This document shows positions 18,561 to 28,336 of a stretch of 48,719 bases of DNA, one piece after another. Positions within the stretch are counted from its first letter, which is position 1; each line of letters starts with the position of its first letter. The stretch comes from Thermosinus carboxydivorans Nor1 (lineage in GTDB: Bacteria > Bacillota > Negativicutes > Sporomusales > Thermosinaceae): NCBI RefSeq assembly GCF_000169155.1, contig NZ_AAWL01000018.1, forward strand, positions 1 to 48,719. The letters are read 5' to 3'. The translations under genes and the position numbers were made by a program. Below the pieces are notes generated by a model. It did not search any database. It saw only the letters and a list, made by a program, of their open reading frames with translations, and was not told the origin of the DNA.

Positions 18561-19045
18561 TGCTTTTCCCCCTTAGGCTTATCATTCTCCCCGCGCAACA
18601 GGCTGATAATATCCTTAAGCAGCAGTAGCAGCATAAAAAACGCCGCGAAAGGAATTATGGCATTAATAACGCCATAGGGGATTTGCGTTGCCGGCGCCGG
18701 CCAAACGATTGTCTGAAAATAGTACTTGACCCCGCCGTCAATAAGCACCAGTAAAGCGCCGCCAACCAGAATGTTACCAAGCAAGGCAACAATTTTCCTT
18801 GGCAACGGCGGCAAGACATTAAGCAGCAAATCAACTCCTAAATGCCGATGCCGCTTAAAGGCCAGCAGCGCCCCGAGAAAGATAATCCAGGTAAACATGA
18901 ATATGGCTATTTCTTCTGTCCAGGGAAATGCTTTAGCAAACAGGTAGCGCGCAATTACATTTATAAAGACAACTATTGCCATTAAGGCCAAGAGCAGTTC
19001 GACTACCCATTCTAAAGCGCGTTCGGCATATTCAAGCAACTTCAT
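18554..19045 (-). CDS. dctQ: TRAP transporter small permease DctQ (system 2)
   Basis: A 163-residue four-helix subunit with the family motif FPWTEEIAIFMFTWIIFLGA and the following KRHRHLGVDLL loop. I chose ATG 19045 because GGAGG precedes it; an upstream in-frame ATG at 19060 overlaps that ribosome-binding site. The C-terminus is a charged tail (RGENDKPKGEKQC). It lies downstream of a hairpin that separates it from dctP. Confidence 0.9.
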   Translation of the reverse strand: MKLLEYAERALEWVVELLLALMAIVVFINVIARYLFAKAFPWTEEIAIFMFTWIIFLGALLAFKRHRHLGVDLLLNVLPPLPRKIVALLGNILVGGALLVLIDGGVKYYFQTIVWPAPATQIPYGVINAIIPFAAFFMLLLLLKDIISLLRGENDKPKGEKQC

Positions 19046-19092
19046 AGCAACCTCCATCATAGCAAGAGCTACCAGTAGCTAAAATTACGGGA

Positions 19093-19118
19093 AGAGAGCC
19101 GGCCAAAACCGGCTCTCT
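19093..19118 (-). other. Intercistronic hairpin between dctP and dctQ (system 2)
   Basis: A perfect 10-bp stem (AGAGAGCCGG 19093-19102 with CCGGCTCTCT 19109-19118) encloses a 6-nt loop. No long T-tract follows, so partial termination or 3'-end protection of the dctP message is more likely than a full stop. Confidence 0.7.
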
Positions 19119-19168
19119 ATCGCTATGCCACTAATCACGCCGGGATTGTTTCGCGTGTATGATGATCT

Positions 19169-20188
19169 CTACTTGGTTTCCTTAATTCTCGTCACAATAT
19201 CTTTAAATTCAGGATACTGTTTATACCACTTTTCATAAACGGGTTGGACAGCTTTTTCCCATTCGGCACGGTCAGCTAATTCATCCACTTGGATGCCTTT
19301 TTGCTTCAGGGTAGCTACCGCCTCAGGCTCAAACTTTTTCATCAACTCAACTTCGTACTTAGCCGTTTCCACGGCCACTTCCTTGAAAATCTTCTGCTGC
19401 TCGGGCGTCAGGGTCTGCCAGAACTTTTCGCTGATCATGATAACGTTCGGGCCCATAATATGATTGGTCAACGTCAAATACTTCTGTACCTCATACCATC
19501 CGCTTGTCAGCAATGTGGCCGGCGGGTTTTCCTGGCCGTCGACGATTTTTTGCTGCAGGGCCGAGAAGAGTTCAGTCATCGGCATGGAAACAGTATTGAA
19601 GCCAAGCGCCTGCAAGCCGTCAATAAAGATGCTGTTGGTGGGGACGCGCAGTTTGATGTCGCGGGTGTCAGCAAGCGTCTTGATGGGGTGTTTCGAGTTG
19701 GAGACGGCGCGAAAACCGTTCACGTTCCAGGCCAGCGGACGAGTACCCTTTTCAATCATGCCTTTGGTGATCTCCTCACCGATCGGCCCATTCAGAACTT
19801 TCATCGCATGGTCATAATCCCGGAAGAGGTAAGGCATCTCTGGAATTTTGAGGCGGGGAAGCATTTCCGCCTGCAGCAGGCCGGCTACCGCCATCTCAAT
19901 GGTACCCATGCTGACACCATTAATAAAGTCTTTTTCCGAACCCAGCTGGTTGTTGTCGTAAATTTCCACCTTGAAGGCGCCATTAGTACGCTGCTCAAGC
20001 AGAGGCTTGAACTTTTCCCGCAACGCCACGTTCTGCGGATGGGTAGGCGGGAAGTAGTTAGCTATTTTCACTATCCTTGGCTGAGCCGCCTGCCCGCCCT
20101 GTGTCGCCTGTTTGCCGCTGCCGCCGCAGCCGGCCAGACTGACGACCAGTGCCGCAGCCATCACTAAGGCTGAAACTTTTTTCCACAT
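19169..20188 (-). CDS. dctP: TRAP solute-binding lipoprotein DctP (system 2)
   Basis: A 339-residue extracytoplasmic binding protein. The signal peptide ends at the lipobox VSLAGC, with Cys21 lipidated. The ligand Arg is in KLRVPTNSIFIDGLQALGF, and the hinge motif is QQKIVDGQENPPATL. I chose ATG 20188 because AAGGAGG lies 6 nt upstream; the frame is open 39 bases further. It diverges from the SDR gene across a 264-bp regulatory region, which hints that its substrate is consumed by the neighbouring dehydrogenases. The ligand, probably a sugar acid or hydroxy acid, is an inference from that context. Confidence 0.92.
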   Translation of the reverse strand: MWKKVSALVMAAALVVSLAGCGGSGKQATQGGQAAQPRIVKIANYFPPTHPQNVALREKFKPLLEQRTNGAFKVEIYDNNQLGSEKDFINGVSMGTIEMAVAGLLQAEMLPRLKIPEMPYLFRDYDHAMKVLNGPIGEEITKGMIEKGTRPLAWNVNGFRAVSNSKHPIKTLADTRDIKLRVPTNSIFIDGLQALGFNTVSMPMTELFSALQQKIVDGQENPPATLLTSGWYEVQKYLTLTNHIMGPNVIMISEKFWQTLTPEQQKIFKEVAVETAKYEVELMKKFEPEAVATLKQKGIQVDELADRAEWEKAVQPVYEKWYKQYPEFKDIVTRIKETK

Positions 20189-20339
20189 AACAAACCTCCT
20201 TGTCGTTTTTTGAATTTTGCGAAACAATCACGGCTGGTGCCCCTACGGGCAAATGGATTTTATTACATCTGTGTGAATTGGACGCCGCGGCAACAAAATC
20301 CTTTAAGTTCAAAAAATAATTTTCTCAGTTTCCATTCTA

Positions 20340-20375
20340 TTGAAAATTTTCTTTATAACTAGACTAAAATTTCAA
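20340..20375. promoter_or_regulatory. Inverted TTGAAA motif between dctP2 and the SDR gene
   Basis: TTGAAAATTTT (20340-20350) and AAAATTTCAA (20366-20375) form an approximate inverted repeat in the divergent promoter region. A related palindrome is found upstream of the 2-hydroxyacid dehydrogenase gene. It is a candidate operator for the nearby RpiR-family regulator. Confidence 0.4.
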
Positions 20376-20451
20376 CATCCGGCAGGATTCAAATTAATTT
20401 CGGACGAATGACTTTGAAAACTGAACGCTAATGTTAAGGAGTGATTTAGCC

Positions 20452-21219
20452 ATGGCAAACCTGTTCGACATAACGGACAAAGTCATCGTCGCGGTAGGTG
20501 GCAGTGGCGGCCTGGGGACGGCTATTTGTCTGGGCTTGGCCGAAGCGGGCGCCCATGTCATTCCCGTAAGCCGCAATAAAGAGAAGAATGCGGCCCTTGT
20601 TGCAAAAATTGAGGCCTTGGGCCGCCGGTCAATGACAGTGTCCATTGACGCCACTAACCGGGCCGAAATGGAGCAGCTCAAAGACGAAATCGTAGCCAAG
20701 TTCGGCCGCGTGGATGTGCTCATCAACGCCGCCGGGGCGCTGGTAAAAAAGCCCTTCCTGGAAGTTGGCGAAGATGAGTGGGACCATGTTATCAATGTGA
20801 ACTTAAAATCCATCTACACTGCCTGCCAAGTATTCGGCCCCATCATGCTAGAACAGGGCTACGGCAAAATCATCAATTTCTCATCCATGGGGGCTTTTTT
20901 GGGCATTACCCGTTCCAGCGCTTATTGCACCACTAAGGGCGGCGTAAACCAGCTCACCAAGGTACTGGCCTGCGAGTGGGGCCCCAAAGGCGTTAACGTC
21001 AACGCCATCGCTCCCGGCTTTTTCAAAACGCCGCTAAATGAGATGTTCCTTGGCCTGCCGGAAGTAGAAGCTAAGATCACCGGCGACACCCCCATGCGGC
21101 GGTACGGGAAGGCGCCTGATCTACTAGGTACTATTATTTTCCTGTCTTCCGCAGCCTCCGATTTTGTCACCGGTGCGGTTATCCCCGTTGACGGCGGCTA
21201 CTTGGCATTAGCCTTATAA
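20452..21219 (+). CDS. Short-chain dehydrogenase, gluconate 5-dehydrogenase/KduD-like
   Basis: A classical SDR oxidoreductase of 255 residues. The NAD(P)-binding Gly motif is VGGSGGLG at residues 15-22. The catalytic set is NAAG, Ser in INFSSMGAF, and YCTTK. It resembles enzymes that oxidise or reduce sugar acids, such as gluconate 5-dehydrogenase or 2-deoxy-D-gluconate 3-dehydrogenase, but the substrate cannot be fixed. I chose ATG 20452 because AAGGAG lies 10 nt upstream. It diverges from TRAP operon 2 and converges on the RpiR regulator, sharing a terminator with it. Confidence 0.88.
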   Translation: MANLFDITDKVIVAVGGSGGLGTAICLGLAEAGAHVIPVSRNKEKNAALVAKIEALGRRSMTVSIDATNRAEMEQLKDEIVAKFGRVDVLINAAGALVKKPFLEVGEDEWDHVINVNLKSIYTACQVFGPIMLEQGYGKIINFSSMGAFLGITRSSAYCTTKGGVNQLTKVLACEWGPKGVNVNAIAPGFFKTPLNEMFLGLPEVEAKITGDTPMRRYGKAPDLLGTIIFLSSAASDFVTGAVIPVDGGYLALAL

Positions 21220-21220
21220 A

Positions 21221-21257
21221 GCAAAAAATCTGCAGCCCTGCGCTGCAGATTTTTTGC
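21221..21257. terminator. Shared bidirectional terminator, SDR and rpiR
   Basis: A perfect 15-bp stem (GCAAAAAATCTGCAG with its complement, 21221-21235 and 21243-21257) encloses a 7-nt loop and has A/T tracts on both sides. It lies between the converging stop codons. Confidence 0.92.
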
Positions 21258-21262
21258 TTATA

Positions 21263-22126
21263 CTACACCCGCCGAATGGCAATCGCCTTACGAATTTTTT
21301 CCATGTTTTCCACGATGCAATCCTGCCGGTCAAGCATAACTCCGACATAGAGGGCGTCAACAATGGCCAGGTGGACCAGTCTGGCGGCCATAGCCTCGGA
21401 ACGGTATTCTGTCTCTTTCGCCGAACCGCACAAAGTAATATCGGCCAGCTTGCTTAACGGCGACTTCATGTAGCTGGTGATGGCAATCACCGTAGCGCCG
21501 TTCTGCTTAGCCATCGCGACAGAATCCAGGAGGTCGCGGTTAGCGCCAGTATGAGACACTGCAATGGCCAGGTCCCCTGGCTGCATCAGTGCAGCCGAGA
21601 TAATCTGCATATGTGGATCGGCGTAGGCGCGCACGGGAATTCCAAACCGCATAAACCGGTATTCAATATCGGCGGCAATTACCGCTGACCCGGCGGAGCC
21701 ATAGGCGTCGATGCGCCGCGCCTTGGTTATGGCGGCAACAGCTTTATCGAGAGCGGCTTCATCAATAATCTTGAGCGTATCCTGAAGCCCTTCGTTAATA
21801 TCGTGAAACACTTTCCGCGCAATAACGCCCATGGAATCTCCGGCGTTAACATCCTTATACACCAGTTCGGCCGGCGTGTACAAATCGCCGGCTAACGCTA
21901 TCTTGAAATGCTGATAGCCCCTATATCCCACTTTTTGGCAGAGACGGAAAATAGTAGCTTCGGCGCTGCCCGAAACCTCGGCCAGCTCAGTAATGGAAAG
22001 GTGGACCACCTTTGCGGCATTTTCCAGAATATAATCGGCCACCTTCTGTTCCGCCTTGGTTAGCGCCTTATAAATGCTGCGAATGCGCGGCAAACAGCCG
22101 CCAATATGGGTTTCTTGATTTTCCAT
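21263..22126 (-). CDS. RpiR/MurR-family regulator (HTH plus SIS)
   Basis: A transcription factor that senses a phosphosugar or sugar acid. Residues about 10-85 are the HTH_6 domain (TKAEQKVADYILENA, then SGSAEATIFRLCQKVGYRGY). Residues about 120-260 are the SIS sugar-isomerase-like domain, with IDAYGSAGSAVIAAD and AIAVSHTGANRDLLDS as ligand-binding loops. I chose ATG 22126 because GGAGG lies 7 nt upstream; an upstream in-frame ATG at 22150 lacks one. Its position between the SDR and the hydroxyacid dehydrogenase makes it the likely local regulator. Confidence 0.9.
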   Translation of the reverse strand: MENQETHIGGCLPRIRSIYKALTKAEQKVADYILENAAKVVHLSITELAEVSGSAEATIFRLCQKVGYRGYQHFKIALAGDLYTPAELVYKDVNAGDSMGVIARKVFHDINEGLQDTLKIIDEAALDKAVAAITKARRIDAYGSAGSAVIAADIEYRFMRFGIPVRAYADPHMQIISAALMQPGDLAIAVSHTGANRDLLDSVAMAKQNGATVIAITSYMKSPLSKLADITLCGSAKETEYRSEAMAARLVHLAIVDALYVGVMLDRQDCIVENMEKIRKAIAIRRV

Positions 22127-22168
22127 CAGTAAACCTCCGGGTCTTTTCAACTAGAATTATTTATACGT

Positions 22169-22197
22169 ATTGTATACTTATGGTGCTTCCGTTGCAA
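22169..22197 (-). promoter_or_regulatory. Promoter of the rpiR-family gene
   Basis: TTGCAA (22192-22197) and TACAAT (22169-22174) on the minus strand are 17 bp apart, 43 bp upstream of the chosen start. Confidence 0.65.
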
Positions 22198-22282
22198 CAA
22201 GCCTAATAAAAATAAAAACATCTTCGGCAAAGGGCAACCAATGTTCTTATTGCGGTAAAATTTAAACTGGAATATAATTATA

Positions 22283-22301
22283 TTTGAAAAATTTTTTCAA
22301 A
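22283..22301. promoter_or_regulatory. Perfect 19-bp palindrome upstream of the 2-hydroxyacid dehydrogenase
   Basis: TTTGAAAAA-T-TTTTTCAAA is a perfect inverted repeat centred at 22292 in the rpiR/dehydrogenase divergent spacer. Its TTGAAA/TTTCAA cores match the motif at 20340-20375. I infer an RpiR-family operator. Confidence 0.5.
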
Positions 22302-22368
22302 ACAGTACCTACTATTTTCCACCGCAAGCACTGAATGTCAACACCAAAACCAAGTAGAGGTGACAACC

Positions 22369-23322
22369 ATGACTAAAGTATTGGTAACTGCCCGCTCGTT
22401 CGCCAAATCGCCCGAAGCCAGAGCGGTACTCGAACAGGCGGGCTGCGAAGTGATCTTCAACCCATATGACCGGCCGCTGACAGAAGATGAGCTGGTCGAA
22501 TTAATCAAAGGAATGGACGCTTTAGTAGCCGGTATGGATGCGGTAACAGCCAAGGTCATTGCTGCCGGGCTGCCCACATTAAAAATTATCGCCAAACACG
22601 GCGTCGGCTACAACACTATCGACGTTGCCGCGGCAGCCGCCTACGGTATTCCCGTCACCATCACGCCGGGCGCCAATAACATCTCCGTGGCGGAACTGGC
22701 CATCGGACTGATGCTGGCCGTTGCCCGGCATATCCCGCAGATGGACGGTATTGTCCGCCGCGGCGGCTGGAGCCGCATGACAGGAAGCGAACTGTACGGC
22801 AAAGTACTGGGCATTATCGGCATGGGCAGCATCGGCTGCGAGGTAGCCAAACGCGCCCACGCTTTCGGCATGAAAATTATTGCTTATGATATCCGTCCCC
22901 GCCAGGACATGATAGAAAACTACGGTGTAACATACCTCCCCATGGCGGATTGTTTGGCCCAGGCTGACTTCCTCTCCCTCCATGCTCCTGCCCTGCCCGA
23001 AACAATCGGCATGATTAACAAAGACACGCTGAAAACCATGAAGCGGACGGCTTTCCTTATCAATACCGCCCGGGGCGACCTCATTGTCGAGGAAGACCTG
23101 TATGACGCTCTCAAAAACGGCGTTATCGCCGGCGCGGGCCTCGACACCTTTGTCCATGAACCAATCAGGGATGCCCGCCTGTTCACACTTGACAATGTGG
23201 TGCTTACCCCTCACGCCGGCGCTACTACCCACGAGGCGGTAACCCGCATGGGCGTAATGGCCGCGGAAGAAGTGGTGCGGGTACTATCCGGCCAGCCGCC
23301 CCAAAACCCGGTAAAAATATAA
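22369..23322 (+). CDS. D-isomer-specific 2-hydroxyacid dehydrogenase
   Basis: An NAD(P)-dependent reductase/dehydrogenase of 317 residues, related to D-3-phosphoglycerate and hydroxypyruvate/glyoxylate reductases. The nucleotide site is GIIGMGSIG. The catalytic Arg is in NTARGDLIVEEDL, and the His is in LTPHAGATTHEAV. There is no C-terminal ACT domain, so it is unlikely to be the feedback-controlled SerA. I chose ATG 22369 behind AGAGGTG. It lies between the RpiR-type regulator and the zinc dehydrogenase, so a role in sugar-acid or hydroxy-acid breakdown is likely. Confidence 0.88.
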   Translation: MTKVLVTARSFAKSPEARAVLEQAGCEVIFNPYDRPLTEDELVELIKGMDALVAGMDAVTAKVIAAGLPTLKIIAKHGVGYNTIDVAAAAAYGIPVTITPGANNISVAELAIGLMLAVARHIPQMDGIVRRGGWSRMTGSELYGKVLGIIGMGSIGCEVAKRAHAFGMKIIAYDIRPRQDMIENYGVTYLPMADCLAQADFLSLHAPALPETIGMINKDTLKTMKRTAFLINTARGDLIVEEDLYDALKNGVIAGAGLDTFVHEPIRDARLFTLDNVVLTPHAGATTHEAVTRMGVMAAEEVVRVLSGQPPQNPVKI

Positions 23323-23412
23323 GGGCATTAACGGTTGCCTGCAAAGACCTGGGGTCTTTCCGGCTTACATCGCCGCCAGGGGGCCGGAGTTTACCGCCAT
23401 TATCGGTACCCT

Positions 23413-24435
23413 TTAGTCAAAGCGCAGAATAATTTTGCATACTTCTTCGGGGTTGTTTGCAAACAATTCCATAGCCTTTGCCGCATCAGTAAATGGCAGC
23501 ACGTGCGTCACCAAGCCTGTCGGATCAACCTCCTTACCCGCTAGCCAGCGGATAACTTCCGGAAACTTTTTGTTGTTCAGCCGCGATCCTTTGATATCAA
23601 GTTCCCGCCGCATAATATCGGCTGGAACGATTTTGGCCGGCTCGACTGGAAAGCCCAGCACAATTACCTTACCTGCTTGGGAGACCAGCTTGGCCACGGC
23701 CAGCTCCAGCACGCCAATATTCCCGGTAGCCTCCATGACGATGTTGACGCCTTCCCCGCCGGCAAACTCCCGCACCGCTTCCAACAGATCAGTTTCCCTG
23801 GTGTTAATGGTCAGGTCGGCACCCATCGCCTTGGCCCGTTCAAGGCGAGAAGCAACAATATCCATGACAGCGACGCGTGCCCCCAGCCGTTTGGACGCTT
23901 GGAGAATAACAAGACCGATCGGTCCGGCACCGCACACCAAAACAGTGTCATCTTTTGTTACACCGGCACGGTCAACAGCCTCGGCGGCAATGCTGTAAGG
24001 CTCGACGGTAGCCGCCATTTCCCAGGGCAGGTCGGCAGGCAGTTTGTAAAGTTTATCGGCAGTAATTTTGATATATTCCTGGAACACGCCATCAATATGA
24101 ACACCCAACACCTTAACCTCCCGGCAGACGTTGTGCCGATTAGACCGACAGGCATAGCACCGGCCGCAGGAAAATACATTGTCAATCGCTACCCTGTCGC
24201 CCGGTTTTAAATCTTTCACTTCCGCCCCTGCCTGGTATACCTCGCCTACCGCTTCATGACCGAGAATGCGCGGATAAGTAGCAAACGGGTTTTGGCCATG
24301 GAAAATGTGGACATCCGATCCACAAATACCTGCAGCCTTGATCTTTACTACAACCTCACCGCCTACCGGCGCCGCCGGCATGGGGCGCTCACCAACCGTC
24401 AGCTGTCCCGGCTTTAGCACTTCGATTACTTTCAT
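23413..24435 (-). CDS. Zinc-dependent medium-chain alcohol/polyol dehydrogenase
   Basis: A 340-residue MDR-family dehydrogenase. Catalytic zinc ligands are Cys38 (AAGICGSDVHIFHG), His60 and Glu61 (GHEAVGE). The structural zinc site is the four-cysteine set 90, 93, 96 and 104. The Rossmann motif is VLVCGAGPIGLVI. It resembles galactonate, idonate, sorbitol and threonine dehydrogenases, but the substrate is not clear. I chose ATG 24435 behind GAGGTG. It converges on the 2-hydroxyacid dehydrogenase, and both probably act in one sugar-acid pathway fed by a TRAP importer. Confidence 0.88.
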   Translation of the reverse strand: MKVIEVLKPGQLTVGERPMPAAPVGGEVVVKIKAAGICGSDVHIFHGQNPFATYPRILGHEAVGEVYQAGAEVKDLKPGDRVAIDNVFSCGRCYACRSNRHNVCREVKVLGVHIDGVFQEYIKITADKLYKLPADLPWEMAATVEPYSIAAEAVDRAGVTKDDTVLVCGAGPIGLVILQASKRLGARVAVMDIVASRLERAKAMGADLTINTRETDLLEAVREFAGGEGVNIVMEATGNIGVLELAVAKLVSQAGKVIVLGFPVEPAKIVPADIMRRELDIKGSRLNNKKFPEVIRWLAGKEVDPTGLVTHVLPFTDAAKAMELFANNPEEVCKIILRFD

Positions 24436-24559
24436 TAGCAACACCTCGCAAATTATTTAAAGTTTTTTAAAAAAACTAACAACTATTTGTTCGCACATTA
24501 TCAACCGGAATCCTTTATCGGCCGGTCAATTCCAGTAAATTACAAATACCTATCAACCT

Positions 24560-24612
24560 CTGTGCGATGAAATCGCGCCTCCGTCTCCTCCGTAGTTAAC
24601 CAGTAACCCTGT
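24560..24612. repeat. Partial copy C of the nested-palindrome element
   Basis: CCTCTGTGCGATGAAATCGCGC and CTCCGTCTCCTCCGTAGTT-type segments match the hairpin and right-arm modules of the complete copies. The left module is absent. Confidence 0.5.
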
Positions 24613-24645
24613 ACACTGCGATTAAAAATTTATTCTTTCCGGTAT

Positions 24646-24692
24646 ACAAAAAAAATAGCCGGGTCAGGGCTCGTTGCCCCAACCCGGCTATT
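24646..24692 (-). terminator. Terminator of the glycolytic operon
   Basis: An 11-bp stem AATAGCCGGGT / ACCCGGCTATT (24654-24664, 24682-24692) has an inner GGGC/GCCC pairing. On the minus strand it is followed by a T-rich run. It lies 23 bp beyond the eno stop codon. Confidence 0.9.
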
Positions 24693-24714
24693 TCCACTTA
24701 TTACTTTCCACTTA

Positions 24715-26019
<1,305 letters not shown>

Positions 26020-27558
26020 CTATTTCTCCAGTAAGCTCCGGCCGGTCATTTCCGGCGGTATCGCAAGCCCGGCCAGTTCCAAAATGGTGGGAGCGATGTC
26101 AGCCAGGATGCCGCGCCGCAGCCTGCGCCCACGGTAGGCATCGGCGACAAGGATAAAGGGAACCTCATTGGTCGTGTGGGCGGTAAACGGTTCGCCCGTT
26201 TCATCCCGCATGCACTCGGCATTGCCGTGGTCGGCGGTTATGCAGACAATGCCGCCCCGTTCGCGCATGGTCGCTACCACCCGGCCCACACATTCATCCA
26301 CCGTGGCCACCGCTTGGACGGCAGCTTCAAACTTGCCCGAGTGGCCTACCATGTCGCCGTTGGCGTAGTTGATGACAATAAAGTCATATTTGCCGGACCG
26401 GATTTCCGCCACCGCCCGATCAGTGACGGCCGGTGCGCTCATTTCCGGCTGAAGGTCGTAAGTTGCCACTTTCGGCGAGGGAATGAGCACCCGGTCTTCG
26501 TTGGCAAAGGGCCGTTCCTCGCCGCCGTTGAAAAAGTAGGTGACATGGGCGTATTTTTCCGTCTCGGCGATGCGCAGCTGGGTCAGCCCCGCTTTGCTGA
26601 TCACCTCGCCCAGCGTGTTGGTCAAAAACTGCGGCGCGTAGGCGACCGGCACGGCCAGCGTTTCGTCATACTGGGTCATGGTCGCAAAGTGGAGCGGGAA
26701 ATAGCCGTAGCGGCGGTCAAAGCCGCTGAACTGGCTGTCCACGAAAGCACGGGTAAGCTGACGGGCCCGGTCGGGACGGAAATTGAAGAAGATGACGCCG
26801 TCACCGGCTTTAACGGCGCAGTCGCCGCAGCCGTCCACCACCGTTGGCATCACAAACTCGTCGGTTTCGCCCCGCGCGTACGCCGCTTCTACCGCCGCCC
26901 GGGCACTGGGCGCATGCAGGCCGTCCCGGTACACCAGGGCGGCGTACGCCTTTTCCGTGCGCTCCCAGCGCTTATCGCGGTCCATCGCCCAATACCGGCC
27001 GGCAATGGTGGCAATGCGTCCGATGCCCAAGTCCGCCATTTTCGTTTCAAGAGCATCGACATATTCCAGCGCATTGGCCGGTGGTACGTCGCGTCCGTCG
27101 AGGAAGGCGTGGACGTAAACGCGCTCCAGCCCCTGCCGTTTTGCCAGTTCCAATAGGGCGTAAAGGTGGTCGATGTGGCTGTGGACGCCACCGTCAGACA
27201 AGAGGCCCATCAGATGGAGCGCTCCCCCGCCGGCTTTCGTGCGGGTAGCTACATCAACCAGCACGGGGTTGACAAAAAAGCCTCCCTCACGGATATCCTT
27301 GCTGATGCGGGTCAGCTCCTGGTAAACAATCCGTCCGGCGCCGATATTCAGGTGGCCTACTTCCGAATTGCCCATCTGTCCCGCCGGCAGGCCAACGGCC
27401 TCCCCGGAGCTTATCAAAGTCGTACTGGGATAAAGCTCGGCCAAGAGGGCAATATGCCGCGTCCCGGCCTGGGCGATGGCGTTGAATGGGTCTTCGGCCC
27501 GGCCGATGCCCCAGCCGTCCAGGATGATGAGGGCGATTGGTTGCTGCAGTTTAGTCAC
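26020..27558 (-). CDS. gpmI: 2,3-bisphosphoglycerate-independent phosphoglycerate mutase
   Basis: Interconverts 3- and 2-phosphoglycerate using two Mn ions and no bisphosphoglycerate cofactor. The 512 residues carry the alkaline-phosphatase-like metal core: LIILDGWG at the N-terminus, the phospho-acceptor Ser in [29 protein letters not shown], and [10 protein letters not shown]. Length and motif order are those of the complete enzyme. It sits between tpiA and eno with short spacers. Confidence 0.97.
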   Translation of the reverse strand: MTKLQQPIALIILDGWGIGRAEDPFNAIAQAGTRHIALLAELYPSTTLISSGEAVGLPAGQMGNSEVGHLNIGAGRIVYQELTRISKDIREGGFFVNPVLVDVATRTKAGGGALHLMGLLSDGGVHSHIDHLYALLELAKRQGLERVYVHAFLDGRDVPPANALEYVDALETKMADLGIGRIATIAGRYWAMDRDKRWERTEKAYAALVYRDGLHAPSARAAVEAAYARGETDEFVMPTVVDGCGDCAVKAGDGVIFFNFRPDRARQLTRAFVDSQFSGFDRRYGYFPLHFATMTQYDETLAVPVAYAPQFLTNTLGEVISKAGLTQLRIAETEKYAHVTYFFNGGEERPFANEDRVLIPSPKVATYDLQPEMSAPAVTDRAVAEIRSGKYDFIVINYANGDMVGHSGKFEAAVQAVATVDECVGRVVATMRERGGIVCITADHGNAECMRDETGEPFTAHTTNEVPFILVADAYRGRRLRRGILADIAPTILELAGLAIPPEMTGRSLLEK

Positions 27559-27572
27559 GCCATCCTCTCCTT

Positions 27573-28325
27573 CTAGGTGCGAAACTTGACAATGCCGCTA
27601 AAGCTCACGGCGTCCAAGCTGGCGCCGCCTACCAGGGCGCCGTCGATGTCGCTCTGGGCCATCAGCTCGGCAATATTTTCCGGTTTGACACTGCCGCCGT
27701 ACTGAATGCGGACGCGGTCGGCCGCATCACCGAACATTTCCCGCACAATGGCCCGGATAAAAGCGCACACGGCGTTAGCATCCCGGGGTGAGGCCGTGCG
27801 GCCAGTACCGATGGCCCACACCGGCTCATAGGCAATAACCATGGCGGCTACCTGGTCGGCCGTCAGGCCGGCTAACCCTCCCCGGACCTGCTCGCCCACC
27901 ACCGCTGCGGTGGCACCGGCTTCCCGCTCGGCCAGGGTCTCGCCTACGCACATAATGGGAATAAGATCATGGGCCAGGGCGGCTTTGACCTTTTTGTTAA
28001 CCGTTTCATTGGTCTCTGCAAAATACTGGCGGCGCTCCGAATGGCCGATGATGCAATAATCGCAGCCCACATCGCGCAGCATGGCCGGCGATATTTCGCC
28101 CGTAAAGGCGCCCTGCTGCTCCCAGTGCACGTTCTGGGCGGCCAGCCGGACATGGGTGCCGCCCACGACGGTCCGCACCGAGTATAAAGCAGTAAAGGGC
28201 GGGCAGACAACAACCTCAACCTCGCCGGCATCGGCCGTAAGCCGGACAATGTCTTGCACCAGCGCCTGCGCTTCGGCAACCGTTTTATGCATTTTCCAGT
28301 TACCGGCAATAATGGGTTTACGCAC
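27573..28325 (-). CDS. tpiA: Triose-phosphate isomerase
   Basis: Interconverts dihydroxyacetone phosphate and glyceraldehyde 3-phosphate. In the 250-residue barrel the substrate Lys is in AGNWKMHK, the electrophile His in [12 protein letters not shown], and the catalytic Glu in [18 protein letters not shown]. The phosphate loop is [10 protein letters not shown]. It lies 11 bp after pgk and 14 bp before gpmI. Confidence 0.97.
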   Translation of the reverse strand: MRKPIIAGNWKMHKTVAEAQALVQDIVRLTADAGEVEVVVCPPFTALYSVRTVVGGTHVRLAAQNVHWEQQGAFTGEISPAMLRDVGCDYCIIGHSERRQYFAETNETVNKKVKAALAHDLIPIMCVGETLAEREAGATAAVVGEQVRGGLAGLTADQVAAMVIAYEPVWAIGTGRTASPRDANAVCAFIRAIVREMFGDAADRVRIQYGGSVKPENIAELMAQSDIDGALVGGASLDAVSFSGIVKFRT

Positions 28326-28336
28326 TTTTCCCCCTC

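Noticed and set aside
17235-18677. A 480-codon plus-strand open frame across the second TRAP permease
   Set aside because: It lies wholly antisense to dctM/dctQ, has a low-complexity His/Asn/Gln-rich composition and no ribosome-binding site. It is a by-product of hydrophobic codon usage on the other strand.
26176-27156. A 326-codon plus-strand open frame antisense to gpmI
   Set aside because: Shadow of a GC-rich gene; no start signal or recognisable domain.
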